This document shows, in pieces, positions 1-11,283 of a stretch of DNA of 64,000 nt (position 1 is the first letter of the stretch; the number at the start of each line of letters is the position of its first letter). This DNA is from Salvelinus alpinus. Lineage: Eukaryota; Chordata; Actinopteri; Salmoniformes; Salmonidae. Made by a program: the position numbers and the translations under genes. The stretch covers positions 10,644,305-10,708,304 of the forward strand of contig NC_092120.1 in assembly GCF_045679555.1 (NCBI RefSeq), given 5' to 3'. The notes under the pieces were generated by a model. The model was not told the origin of the DNA. It was given only the letters and a program-made list of their open reading frames with translations, and made no database searches.

Positions 1-1455
1 GCAAGTTTTCATAACAATCAGTAATCGGCATTTTTGGACTCCGATTATGGCCGATTACATTGCCCTCCACGAGGAGACTGCGGGGCAGTCTGACCACCTG
101 TTACGCGAGTGCAGCAAGGAGCCATGGTAAGTTGCTAGCTAGCATTAAACTTATCTTATAAAAAACAATCAATGTTAACATAATCACTAGTTAACTACAC
201 ATGGTTGATGATATTACTAGTTTAACTAGCTTGTCCTGCGTTGTATATAATCAATGCGGTGCCTGTTCATTTATCATCGAATCACAGCCTACTTCACCAA
301 ACGGGTGATGATTTAACAAAAGCGCATTCGCGAAAAAAGCACAATCGTAGCACCAATGTACCTAACCATAAACATCAATGCCTTTCTTAAAATCAATACA
401 CAAGTATATATTTTTTTAAACCTGCATATTTAGTTAAAATAAATTCACGTTAGCAGGCAATATTAACTAGGGAAATTGTGTCACTTCTCTTGCATTCAGT
501 GTAACCAGAGTCAGGGCCACCTGCAGCAGTTTGGGCCACCTGGCTCGTTGCGAACTATGTGAAGACCATTTCTTCCTAACAAAGACCATAATTCATTTGC
601 CAGAATTTTACATAATTATGACATAACATTAAAGGTTGTGCAATGTAACAGCAATATTTAGACTTAGGGTCACACATTCTATAAAATAAGGAACAGTTCC
701 GTATTTCACTGAAAAAATAAACGTTTTGTTTTCAAAATGATAGTTTCCGGGTTTGACCATATTAATGACCAAAGGCTCGTATTTCTGTGTTTATTATATT
801 ATAATTAAGTCTATGATTTGATAGAGCAGTCTGACTGAGCGGTGGTAGGCAGCAGCAGGCTCGTAAGCATTCATTCAAACAGAACTTTCCTGCGTTTGCC
901 AGCAGCTCTTCGCAATGCTTGAAGCACAGCTCTGTTAATGACTTTAAGCCTATCAACTCCCGAGTTTAGGCTGGCAATACTATAGTGCCTATAAAAACAT
1001 CCAATAGTCAAAGGTACAGTTGAAGTCGGAAGTTTACATACACTTAGGTTGGAGTCAATAAAACTCGTTTTTCAACCACTCCACAAATTTCTTGTTAACA
1101 AACTATAGTTTTGGAAAGTCGGTGCATTGCTGCAGGAGGGACTAGTACACCTCACAAAATAGATGGCATCATGAGGAAGGAAAATTATGTGGATATATTG
1201 AAGCAACATCTCAAGACATCAGTCAGGAAACCAAATTGAACAAAAATGAACATGTTTCATTATTTATTTGAGACTACATTGATTTTATTTATGTATTATA
1301 TTAAGTTAAAATAAGTGTTCATTCAGTATTGTTGTAATTGTCATTATTACAAATATATATTAAAAAAATCGGCCGATTAATCTGTATCGGCTTTTTTCAT
1401 GCCCCAATAATCGGTATCGGAGTTGAAAAATCATAATTGGTTGACCTCTATGATG
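1..1455. repeat. Large dispersed salmonid repeat, unknown class, in aldh5a1 intron 1
   Basis: AT-rich non-coding DNA whose text I recognise as an abundant salmonid dispersed repeat. Key segments are the block around 90-130, the stretch at 830-960, and the right end near 1370-1450 with the phrases GGCCGATTAAT and AATCGGTATCGG. It continues left of the window. It is interrupted at 1017-1230 by a Sleeping Beauty-type fragment. No open reading frame of note. By position it lies in the first intron of aldh5a1, whose first exon is at 1832-2113 on the minus strand. The class (DNA element or retroelement) cannot be decided here. Recognition is from memory. Confidence 0.5.
1017..1230 (+). mobile_element. 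Internally deleted Sleeping Beauty-type Tc1 fragment
   Basis: Begins right after a TA (1015-1016) with the outer terminal repeat CAGTTGAAGTCGGAAGTTTA, runs about 110 bp into the left inverted repeat, then jumps near 1122 to the middle of the transposase gene (the segment coding around the [14 protein letters not shown] region in intact relatives). It ends near 1230 without a right terminal repeat, where the host repeat resumes. It is a dead deletion derivative. Compare the full copies at 20098, 25664, 43516 and 62394. Confidence 0.8.
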
Positions 1456-1831
1456 GACAGTAAAAAAAACACCCCTGCAACCTGGAGTGGCTACTTTGCG
1501 GGCCAAGTAGTTCTTTGGCCAGGCTATTATAGAGTGTAGACTGCAGTACAGGCCCCAAAACAATGAACCCTGGGGTATAGGCTATGATGCTTGTAATAGA
1601 TGTGCACTTTGACTGTCTCTATTTGGTTATTATATTCTGCCTAACATGCATGCCAGTCACAATAGTTAAGGAAAGCAGCTGTCACACTGTTGATTTCATG
1701 CAACTAGGAAATGTGGGGAAAGCGGTGGTGCAGATGAAGAAGGAAAACAATATCAATATGTTATTCACAGAATTGTGGATCGTGAACTGTCAAGTCAACT
1801 GTCTTTCAGCATAATTAAAGTAGAGGCATAC

Positions 1832-2113
1832 TTTCGCTGTGTGTTGTTTCCAGGAGTAGAATGCCTTGTAGGCTGCGTCGACAGCTAGTTTAGCTTCTGC
1901 TGGACCACAGTCTGCGACTTTCGCAATCTCTTCCCCCGTCGCTGGGTCCAGCACTGGGAAGGTAGAGGGAGCATTGATCCATTGCCCGTTCACATAGCCC
2001 TGCGTTCGGAGAAGCTGAGCGGAAATGTCAAGGCTGTATTGCCGATGCATGACCAATGGTAGGCCGACCTGGCGGGGGAGACACCGACTTCTTAGGAGAC
2101 AGAAACTACCCAT
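1832..2113 (-). CDS. aldh5a1: Succinate-semialdehyde dehydrogenase, first coding exon (partial)
   Basis: First coding exon (94 codons) of mitochondrial NAD-dependent succinate-semialdehyde dehydrogenase, which oxidises succinic semialdehyde to succinate in the last step of GABA breakdown. Residues 1-30 are rich in Arg, Leu and hydroxyl residues without acids, as in a mitochondrial targeting peptide. Residues 31-94 match the start of the mature enzyme: LLRTQGYVNGQWI, TFPVLDPATGEEI and VADCGPAEAKLAVDAAYKAF. The exon ends after Lys94 at a GTATGC donor, in phase 0, where the family has its first intron. The catalytic Cys and Glu and the NAD site are in later exons left of the window. The start ATG is the only one giving a targeting peptide of normal length. 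The gene lies downstream of dek on the same strand, about 2.9 kb from the dek stop codon. Confidence 0.88.
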
Positions 2114-2883
2114 AGCAGGAGAATAGCTTTGTCCACAAGAGGTTTCAAGTGGAATGCTGTCTCGCTCTGTCAGTCAAAGAAAAACTGCTGCAGTGACTGG
2201 TGAATTTCAATAAGGTTGTAGTCCGTGGATAGATACGAGTTTGAACCAGTCTTGAAGGCGATCGATTTAAACACGTGATCATGCACACACACAATACATT
2301 ACTGACTAAGTTAAACCATAATTCGTGTGCTCCTTCGCTCAAAATAGATACATTGTAACACAAATGTCATTATCGAAAGCAGCAAAATGTATAGGTACAT
2401 TTATTCTTCGTATTGACTGCAAGTGCTACAATACGTTACAATGCAAAGAGTATCTAAGATACTAGGCTAATTATAGTTATGAAATAAGGGAATGTATCGG
2501 TAAATAGTTTGTTACAACGTTACATCGTCTGTCTTTCCCATCGCCATTGATGTTTAGCTGCCCAATCCACGCGCTTGGATATCTTCTCTTGCGTCCAATA
2601 AGAGCCCGCAAACTATAACCAGCTTCCCTGAAATGTAGGCATGTGTACATTGCATCATTAGTAAAGTCTTAAATCTGTCAAAGTTCAGTCCTTTCAGTCT
2701 CAAGCCGACTTTAAAGGCGAAGCTGACTAATCTATAAATCACATTGCATCAACTACTCAATGGGCTTGTTCGACATTTCAGCAGACTGACGACTAATGAT
2801 CTACAAATCACCTTGCATCATAAATAATGACTCGTTATTAATAATCAGACAGCCACAAATTACCAATGATACATTTAAGCAAT

Positions 2884-3080
2884 AAGGCCCAATCAATATA
2901 CCACGGCTAAGGGCTGTTCTTATGCATGACGCAACAGCAGAGCGCCTGGATACAGCCATTAGCCTTGGTATATTGGCCATATCACAAACCCCCGAGGAGC
3001 CTTATTGCTATTATAAACTGGTTACCAACGTAATTAGAGCAGTAAAAATTCATGTTTTGTCATAGCTGTGGTATTGTCTT
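2884..3080 (-). repeat. MITE-like palindromic element, truncated copy 1
   Basis: Short non-coding repeat with the family phrases ATATACCACGGCTAAGGGCTG and CCTTATTGCTATTATAAAC. It is incomplete at its right end, where copy 2 begins with TTTATAAACTGGGTG. Same family as 3081-3377 and 3380-3655. No coding capacity. I recognise it as a frequent salmonid element but cannot assign a superfamily. Confidence 0.65.
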
Positions 3081-3377
3081 TTATAAACTGGGTGATTTGA
3101 GCCCTGAATTCTGATTGGCTGTACGACTGTATACCACGGGTATGACAAAACATTTATTTTTAATGCTCTAATTATGTTAATAACCCGTTTATAATAGCAA
3201 TAAGGCTTCTCAGGGGTTAGTGATATGGCCAATATACCACGGCTAAGGGCTGTGTCCAGGCACTGTGCATAAGAACAGCCTTTAGCTGTGGTATTTTGAC
3301 CTATACCACACCTCCTCGGCCTTATTGCTTAAATATGTCAGCCAATCAGGATTCTGGGCTCGAACCACCCCGTTTAT
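3081..3377 (+). repeat. MITE-like palindromic element, full copy 2
   Basis: About 300 bp bounded by inverted termini. The left end reads TTATAAACTGGGTGATTTGA with TGATTGGCTG just inside; the right end reads CAGCCAATCAGGATTCTGGG and closes with CCGTTTATAA. The centre holds CCAATATACCACGGCTAAGG. No open reading frame. Termini plus small size point to a non-autonomous DNA transposon. It abuts copies on both sides, giving a three-copy cluster between aldh5a1 and dek. Confidence 0.7.
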
Positions 3378-3379
3378 AA

Positions 3380-3655
3380 TTAAGCAATAAGGCCAGAGGG
3401 GGTGTGGTAAATGGCCAATATACCTCAGCTTAGAGCTGTTCTTAAGCACGACACAAGGCGGAGTGCCTGGACACAGCCCTTAGCCGTAGTATATTGGCAA
3501 TATTCCACAAACCCCGAGGTGCCTTATTGCTATTATCAACTGATTACCAACATAATTAGAGCAGTAAAAAAATGGTCATACCCGTGGTATTCAGTCTGAT
3601 ATACCACAGCTGTCAGCCAATCAGCATTCAGGGCTCGAAACACCCAGTTTATAAT
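3380..3655 (-). repeat. MITE-like palindromic element, copy 3
   Basis: Same family as the neighbouring copies, in opposite orientation to copy 2. It begins near TAAGCAATAAGGCC and closes with CAGCCAATCAGCATTCAGGG and CACCCAGTTTATAA. Differences from copy 2 are scattered substitutions and small indels, so the copies are not a recent tandem duplication. Confidence 0.68.
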
Positions 3656-3708
3656 ACTGTTTTGATGCTCTTGAATGCAGCCAAAATTATTTAGTCCCTG
3701 CTATGCTA

Positions 3709-3791
3709 TCTGGGATCCTTGGGACATCCCTAACCCCCATTGAAGTTTAAATGTAAAATGGTTAAGGTAGGAACGTCCCAAGGATTCCAGA
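3709..3791. repeat. Short fold-back element, copy 1
   Basis: An 83-bp unit with inverted ends: TCTGGGATCCTTGGGAC (3709-3725) against GTCCCAAGGATTCCAGA (3775-3791). The loop contains TTAAATGTAAAATGGTTAAGG. A diverged relative is at 19166-19264. Too short to code for anything; probably a very small non-autonomous transposon. Confidence 0.6.
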
Positions 3792-4365
3792 TCGTACTGA
3801 CCAATATTGTTTGTAGCTTAGTCAGGCAGTCACAATTTACATGACATCAAGGTTTTGATGCGCCATAACAGGGCCAATATCTTAACTGTTTACCGCCTTA
3901 GTAACAAGTGTCTTTGCTTTAGTAAAACACTAGATAGACAAGTGTTCATTCAAAAATCTGATTTAATTTATATGCATAACATTGGAAGACAATTTCATTC
4001 AATGACACTTACTTTGTCAAAGGTATATTGACTAAAAAAATCCAACTCTTCATTGAGCAAGGTAACAACTACATAAATCAGATCATCCTGTACTGCATAC
4101 AGAGACAAAATAAGGACAAAAACAGGATCTCATCAAAAGTAAATGATTCACAAATGTACACATTTACATATAAAAACATGAAGTCTTATAAATGCAATCA
4201 AGGAATATGTTTGAAGACTTGACCGTGACAATACTTTTCAAAACTCAATTGAAAAGCTTGCCATGCAAAACCATTTTACACAAAATGCCTAGGGGGAAGG
4301 GAAAAGGGGTGGAATCATTAGTCCAAAATGTTTTGCAACAGAAACCGTTTACTAAAAACAGAAAG

Positions 4366-4992
4366 TTTATTGGTCAAATTCCTGTAGGTCCCTCCCCGTT
4401 TGGTTCTAGTGAATACACCCCAGCATACATACATACATACATACCACTGCTGTGTTGCTATAAAGCTGTTATATGTGCATCAAAACCACAGAGGGAAAGA
4501 TTAGAAATCCTCCACAGAAGACTAATGCAGTGGATAGCTATAGTGAGGGGCCTTATTCCATTTTGACTGGTCAAGTCAAGAAATACATTTAAAATCAACA
4601 GTGTGTGAATTCATGCATTGCCTGAGGACATGTTTCCATTTACAGTGACCAACCATGAATCTCTAAACACGGTTCGTTTAGCCTAAATACCCTTTGCTTG
4701 GGATCAGTAGAAAAACTGTAAAGTGTATTAACAAAGCACAGATTATTAACAAGCAATGACTCAAATGCATAAGCCTTAAGTAGCATGTTAAATATGACCT
4801 AAAGAGAAGTGTACAGTCAAGTTGGAAATTACATAATACAGAAACAAAAACATTTTGATTCAAATAAAAACAAACACATGAAGTAAAACTGGGGTTTGAG
4901 CAGTTCTAAGGTAGGCACAATGTTTTGATTATCCTTTTCCAGCATTGGAACGTTCACACAGTTATTTGTCACAAGGACCATTTTCATGTCCT
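4366..4992 (-). other. dek: Probable dek 3' untranslated region
   Basis: Minus-strand sequence downstream of the dek stop codon, AT-rich with no gene-like frame. A canonical AATAAA signal (plus-strand TTTATT at 4366-4371) is the first clear candidate polyadenylation signal read here; others further left are possible. The extent is inference. Confidence 0.4.
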
Positions 4993-7900
4993 TCAGGAAA
5001 TCAGCTGCAAAAAACAAAACAAAACAGACAGTTATACAAAGAAATCAGTCTGCCAACAGATAAAACAATTGAAAAGCATTCACACACATACAATTTTTTT
5101 GTGGGTAATGACTGACAGACTTGAGTAGTCTAGAAGGCAAGCACAGTGCTGCTATTCCAGAACACCAAGGGAGGACAGGTAACTCACAATTTTTACTGTC
5201 TGCTTGACATAGTCCTTTCTGCTGGTCAGGTCATAGTCTGGGTATGTGTCGTACACCTGGGAGAGAGAAGTTGTTGCGTTAGACTTTTACAGGTAAGCCA
5301 ACCATCATTGTGATATGAAATCAGAGATGTTTGAGAAGCAAACATACTTTCTGGCAGATCTTCTTCATGGTCATCTCCTCCAGGTTGGCGTCTTTCAGCA
5401 GCCTCTTCACAGTCTCCTTTAGCTGCTCATCTGTCGGAGGCTTCTTGATCATCTTGATCAACGGCTCATCGTCGTCCGAGCTGTCGAGTGCTGCCATTTA
5501 GGGAAACAAGCAGAGAAAACATAACAATAAGCATTAGGCTACAGGTTGCCAATGACGTATGAAACGTGCTATAAAAGTAAATCTACAGATTCTTACCATT
5601 GCCCTTGTTGGCAGTCTTTTTCTGTTTGTTACTGCTGCTGTCTGCTTTCTTGGTCTTAGCTGCTGGCTTGGCTGGTGCTGCCCTCTTAGCTGCCGGTTTC
5701 TTTTTTGTCTGAGGACAAATCCATCCATGAGTTCATTCCATTAGTTCAAGATAAAAAAGACAAAATGGGTAAAAACCCTATCCAGATATTATAGACATTA
5801 TCTGTTACATACAAATATGGACACAAAACCAAACTGTTGACTTTTATATTCACAAGACTTGCTGTGAGTTTAGCAAATCCAGAATCTGGGACAGATTGAC
5901 AGAAGAGTCTCACCTCAACTTCACTCTCGCCGTCTTTCTCATCCTCATCTTCATCATCCTTGTCTGAATCAGACTCAGACAGGTCGGAGTCTTCCACTTT
6001 TGTTTTCTTTTTGGCAGGAGCTGCCTTCTTTGCTGGTTGCGCACGCTTCCTGGAAGGTGTTCTCTTGCCCTTGGCTGCTGGATTTGACTTGGGATCCTGA
6101 TTGGTAGGAGAAGGGACTTCTGTGATTAATCTTTGAGTGACAGAACAGGCTGACCGTTCCCTTTTACAGTTCTAGAATATTTATATAATGGCACTAGTAT
6201 CATCCAAGACCAAATAAGGGAAATATCAATTTCCAATGGACAATACCTATCAGTTTACATTACAACATTTCAGTTCCTCACCTCATCGTCGTAGTCTTCA
6301 GATTCATCGGTATCGTCATCGGTCGTCACCTTTTCCCTCTTTCCCGATTTCCCGCTCTTCTTTTCAGCGTCCGACTCGTCTTGTTCTACTTTGACTCCTT
6401 GCTCGTCGTCCTCATCCTCATCGTCATCACTGCTAGAATCAGTGACGATAGCTTTGGACTTGCTCTCTGCTTTGACCTTCCGGGGGCTGCTGGATGTACT
6501 CCTGGCCTTAGCCTTGGTCTTGCTCTTAGAGTCTTTGGTTGAGATATTCTTCTTAGACTTCTTCTTTCTCTTTGAGATCACAGGCTGCAGATGGGAAGGA
6601 TAGAATTATAGTTTTTGAAGACCTCATTGGTGAACACAGTTCAGTTTTGTATTCTATTTGACAAGACAACAAACTCAAGAAATGTGTACCTAGCTAAAGA
6701 ACAAAGACCAGTCACTCACATGAAAATGACTGTTAAGGACAGTTTATTTGAAAAATAAAGAGAAGACCTGTAACTCACCTTTCCTGATATTCTGGGACTC
6801 ATGAGGAAAGTCATGATCCTGTCGATGAGGACTGACTGGTTTCCACCCTTCTCCAGGTCCAACACTTTACAGATGGTCCTCAACCGTACGCATGTTATCC
6901 TGAATCAGTACACACAATTACTAGTCATTAGTTTGCTTGTTTATAATAATGGAGTAAGTTTGATCCACAATCACAACAATATTTCTGATAATGTTTAAAC
7001 ATGTTACTTCATTAAAGCCGTTAGAAGCACCTTATGTGGAACAATCTTAAAAAGGTTCTTAAAATTGGATGTGTTGGTGCCTCTAGGGAAATTCAGAAAG
7101 CTGATTGAGGACATTTTTACTGATGAATGTGTTTATTTCTTATGACCTTATTTTTCTTTCTGGTTGCATTTTATTTTGATGGCTGTATTTTCTGTAATTT
7201 ATGTAATTCAGGACTCATCTGTAAGAGACATTGATCTCAGTATGACTCCCTGATAAAATAAAAAGGTAAAAAATATACAGTACCAGTCAAAAGTTTGGAC
7301 ACACCTACTCATTCAAGGGTTTTTCTTTATTTGTACTATTTTCTACATTGTAGAATAATAGTGAAGACATCAAAACGATGAAATAACACATATGGAATCA
7401 TGTAGTAACCAAAAAAAAAAGGGGGGGAGGGGGGAAGTGTTAAACATATAAAAATATGTTTTAAATTTGATTCTTCAAAGTAGGCACCCTTTGCCTTGAC
7501 AGTTTTGCACACTCTTGGCATTCTCTCAACCAGCTTCACCTGGAATACTTTTCCAACAGTCCTGAAGGAGTTCCGACATATGCTGAGCACTTGTTGGCTG
7601 CTTTTCCTTCACTCTGCGGTCCAACTCATCCCAATTGGGTTGAGGTCAAGTGATTGTGGAGGCTAGGTCATCTGATACAGCACCCCATCACTCTCCTTCT
7701 TGGTCAAATAGCCCTTACACAGCCTGGAGGTCATTGTCCTGTTGAAAAACAAATGATAGTGGGACTAAGCCCAAACCAGATTGGATGGTGTATCGCTGCA
7801 GAATGCTGTAGTAGCTATGCTGGTTAAGTGTGCCTTGAATTCTAAATAAAATCACAGACAGTGTCACCAGCAGAGCACCCCCACACCACCTCCTCCATGC

Positions 7901-8755
7901 TTCACAGTGGGAACCACACCATAAAGAGATGATCAATTCACCTACTCTGCATCTCACAAAGACACGGTGGTGTTGACTCATCAGACCAAAGGACAGATTT
8001 CCACTGGTCTAATGTCCATTGCTCGTGTTTCTTGGCCCAAGCAAGTCTCTTCTTATTGGTGTCCTTTAGTAGTGGTTTCTTTGCAGCAATTGGGACCATG
8101 AAGGCCTGATTCACGCAGTCTGAACAGTTGATGTTGAGATGTGTCTGTTACTTGAATTCTGAAGCATTTATTTGGGCTGCAATTTCTGAGGTGTAGTTAA
8201 CTAACGAACTTATCCTCTGCAACAGAGCTAACTCTGGATCTTCCTTTCCTGTGGCGGTCCTCATGGGAGCCAGTTTCATGATAGCGCTTGATGGTTTTTG
8301 CGACTGCACTTGAAGAAACTTTCAAACTCTTAAAGTAATGATGGACTGTCGTTTCTCTTTGCTTATTTGAGCTGTTCTTGCCATAATATGGACTTTTACC
8401 AAATAGGGCTATCTTCTGTATACCACCCATACCTTGTCACACACAACTGATTTGCTCAAATGCATGAAGGAAAGAAATTCCACAAATTACCTTTTAACAA
8501 GACACACCTGTTAATTGAAATGCATTCCAGGTGACTACCTCATGAAGCTGGTTGAGAGAATGCCAAGAGTGTGCAAAGCTTTCATCAAGGCAAAGGGTGG
8601 CTACTTTAAAGAATCTCATATATTTTGATTTGTTTAACACTTTTTTGGTTACAACATGATTCCATGTGTCATTTTACAATGTAGAAAATAGTACAAATAA
8701 AGAAAAACCGTTGAATGAGTAGGTGTCCAAACTTTAGACTGGTACTGTATGTAGG

Positions 8756-8826
<71 letters not shown>

Positions 8827-9949
8827 TTGTTTCATAAGTCCTAATTGAGCAACCCCCTCTGCTTCTTACTTCATCATCCTCTCCTTCTTCTTTATATAGG
8901 GATCACTGTCAACCTCGAACGGGAAGCCATTGAACAGCCGCATGTTTTTCCTCATTGTGGCAATCTGAGGAGGGAAGCATCAACAATGACAACTGACTAA
9001 GAACAACAACTCTAGAGTTGTTTTACCCACACAGGGGTGTCCATTGTGACATTACTCAACCTTTTAAAAAGTGTAAGATACACTTACCTTACCTGGCATA
9101 TCAAAGAGAATTGTATGAAGCGGTTTCAGATCTGGAACCTTCAGCTTTCCGAGGTGGTGGTTCACTCGCACAATGTCTCCTAATTTATCTCCGCCACCTG
9201 AGAGGGAGTGAGAAAATTGGGGTTGTACTGTTAAATAATGAGCTGACTACTGAGGGCAAAATGGTGGTGGGAGCATGATATGGGATCCCAGCGGGGCTGG
9301 TACATGATACAGTTGCATCCCAATACAAAGACTACGAGAATGATGAGAACTTATTTACAGGCTTCATTCTGTCTCAAGTCAACAAAACTTTGGAAAAGTT
9401 CTCTGCGCTCATCTATTGCCTTTGGTGATAGACATGTCCGAGGATGCTCCATCTTACCATTTTCAACTTTCAGCACCTTCGCAGGTTTCGCAACCTGGAA
9501 ATCAAGTCTTTGCACCGTCTTTTTCTCCCTCTTCCCTTCAACTATTTGAGATAGAGCTGCAAGAAGAACATAACTGGTCAAATAGAATTCAGTGCTGCTG
9601 GCTTCTTCAACTGTAGCAAACCAGGCCTCTGTGCATGCAATAACTAACAAGTTGGACCCATGCAAAGCTGAGGAAGGTAAAGGAGGGATGATATCTAGCT
9701 AGATACCTGTACTGAACTATAAATTAACAGTGTAGGCCTATATTGAGCAAAACGGGTTCATAAACATCATTGACTTATCATACTTATGTCTCTACTCATT
9801 TCATTCCGTGGTTGTCGGGCCTTATATGGTGAGTCGGCCAGGTCTTCAACATTTGGTTCTTTCTCTACCTCATTCGACAGGGGACAAACCTCCATATTTT
9901 CATCCATTGCTTCAGTCATGTCAGTGCACTTTGTAACATCTGCTGACAT
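4993..9949 (-). CDS. dek: DEK chromatin protein, 11 coding exons
   Basis: DEK is a nuclear DNA-binding chromatin architectural protein and histone chaperone. Exons in transcription order: 9949-9784, 9556-9458, 9197-9088, 8964-8870, 6899-6779, 6584-6282, 6096-5914, 5708-5597, 5490-5348, 5256-5188, 5004-4993. All junctions are GT-AG; the phases join into 1413 nt, giving about 470 residues (human 375). Exon 2 has [14 protein letters not shown]. Exons 3-4 have LFDMPGKIATMRKN and NGFPFE. Exon 5 carries the SAP-box region ([14 protein letters not shown], residues about 157-197). Exons 6-8 are long basic and acidic stretches ([31 protein letters not shown]), longer than in mammals. Exons 9-11 form the DEK C-terminal domain ([37 protein letters not shown]) ending ILIS. 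The start at 9949 and the exon 1 donor (GTATGA at 9783) are the least certain points. Exon 5 is short and altered at its start (see findings). Intron 4 holds a Tc1 element. Confidence 0.9.
7278..8747 (-). mobile_element. Tc1-like transposon, CAGTACCAGTCAAAAG family, in dek intron 4
   Basis: Terminal inverted repeats begin CAGTACCAGTCAAAAGTTTG at 7278 and end in the reverse complement at 8747, each flanked by TA. The transposase runs on the minus strand and is broken. The N-terminal helix-turn-helix part is at 8430-8197 ([20 protein letters not shown]) and the catalytic part is in pieces with frameshifts from about 8040 to 7480. Near 7625-7640 the segment that should encode the third catalytic acid has been deleted. 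Dead copy; sister to 24329-25530. Confidence 0.88.
8758..8824. repeat. (CA)n microsatellite
   Basis: An uninterrupted CA dinucleotide tract of about 67 bp directly beside the right end of the Tc1 element in dek intron 4 and about 45 bp from the donor end of exon 4. Likely length-polymorphic. Confidence 0.95.
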
Positions 9950-10342
9950 GCCCTGTTTTGGGAAGAAAGAGGTTTCCCCATCAGTTTAGCCAGATATCCC
10001 TGGAGAAGCCCCTGACTATAGTCCCTCCTTTTTATGTGAATTATATTAACTACAACATTAAGCTAACGTTATCTAGTCAACAACTTCCCATCGCACTTAA
10101 TGTCATGTCCGAGAACATTGTTAGCTAGATAGTTTTTGTTCAATTGCATTGTTTGTGCTTGCTACCCACTTATAATCTGAAATTAACTATCTAACGTTAC
10201 CTAGTTAGTTACAATTACAATCAATCACAATTTACCCACCACCAGATAGTTGTCATTATTAGTATACATAGCTAGCCAGATACAACAGTACATTCAATCT
10301 TGTGGAGTTACATTTTTTGCGGTGTGGCGCCCGGAGACATGA

Positions 10343-10350
10343 TTTGGCGC
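10343..10350. promoter_or_regulatory. dek: E2F-type site upstream of dek
   Basis: TTTGGCGC matches the E2F consensus TTTSGCGC; a second half-like GGCGC lies at 10326-10330. It sits about 400 bp upstream of the dek start codon on the minus strand, in a locally GC-rich patch within otherwise AT-rich DNA. Human DEK is known to be controlled by E2F, so a conserved proliferation-linked promoter is plausible. The transcription start is not determined. Confidence 0.45.
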
Positions 10351-11084
10351 GCAGGTTTGTTTTGAACACAACAGAGAGCTAACGTTAGCCAGCTAGCCAA
10401 CTAACGTTACGTACAATACGCCATGTCTCAAAGTTCACCACCACACAGACTGAAAACTAGTTATCTCGATATTTGCTAACCTGTTGAATTGACAATGGTG
10501 GTGTTTAAGTAGAAACCGATCTACGGGATAGCTAACTAGTAAAGTCAATAACGTTACATTCCCGCTGATGCTGCCTGACTTGGCTAGCTAACGTTACCGC
10601 GGTTAGCCCAGTCTTCTTGTCAACGTAGCAGCCAGTCAGGCAGCTTATTTTAGCTACTGAATGCATCTAAAAACTGAATATTTATTTGTTTCATCGCTAT
10701 AATTATACTTAATATGACAATTCTGGCTCATTCGAAATCTATAGCCAGCTATTACAGTATGCCAATATATTCAATACTTTACCTTGTCACCAAAACAGAA
10801 TTGGATTAGGTTCCAAATGGCGGGCTTGTTGCAGTGTGGGCGTCAATGGGCAATCATTTAGATGACGTAGTACACAACATTAGAAATTAGTCAATCATGA
10901 CTAACTAAACCCTACAATATTAGAAATTAGCCAATTAGGACTAATCTAACATCCAACGTCATATTTCCGTGGTTTTATTGGTCGATTGGATAATACACTC
11001 AATGAGGGGATTCGATTAGCTGTCCCGAGTTACCCCGGTGGCAGGAGTTTAAAGCGGGTGAAAAAATGCACTGGCTCAAAATGT

Positions 11085-11283
11085 GCGTTCAGAACAACTG
11101 GTTACTCGGAGAGAAAAAAAGTGGTTCCAACTGGGGAAAATCGATTTGAATGGTCCGCCAACTCGGAATTCCAACTCTGGAACTCGGACGTCTTTCTAGA
11201 GCTCCGACTTTCCGACCTGAATATCACTGACGTCATGATTCGACCTTGTATTTTTCCGAGTTCCCAGTTATTTTGAACCGGGC
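11085..11283. repeat. Palindromic non-coding repeat with ACTCGG motifs
   Basis: About 200 bp with opposing ends: CGTTCAGAACAACTGGTTAC on the left and CCCAGTTATTTTGAACCGGG on the right. Multiple TCGGA and ACTCGG words lie between. I recognise it as a common salmonid or teleost fold-back repeat. Reading frames crossing it in both directions are a by-product of the palindrome. Confidence 0.55.
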
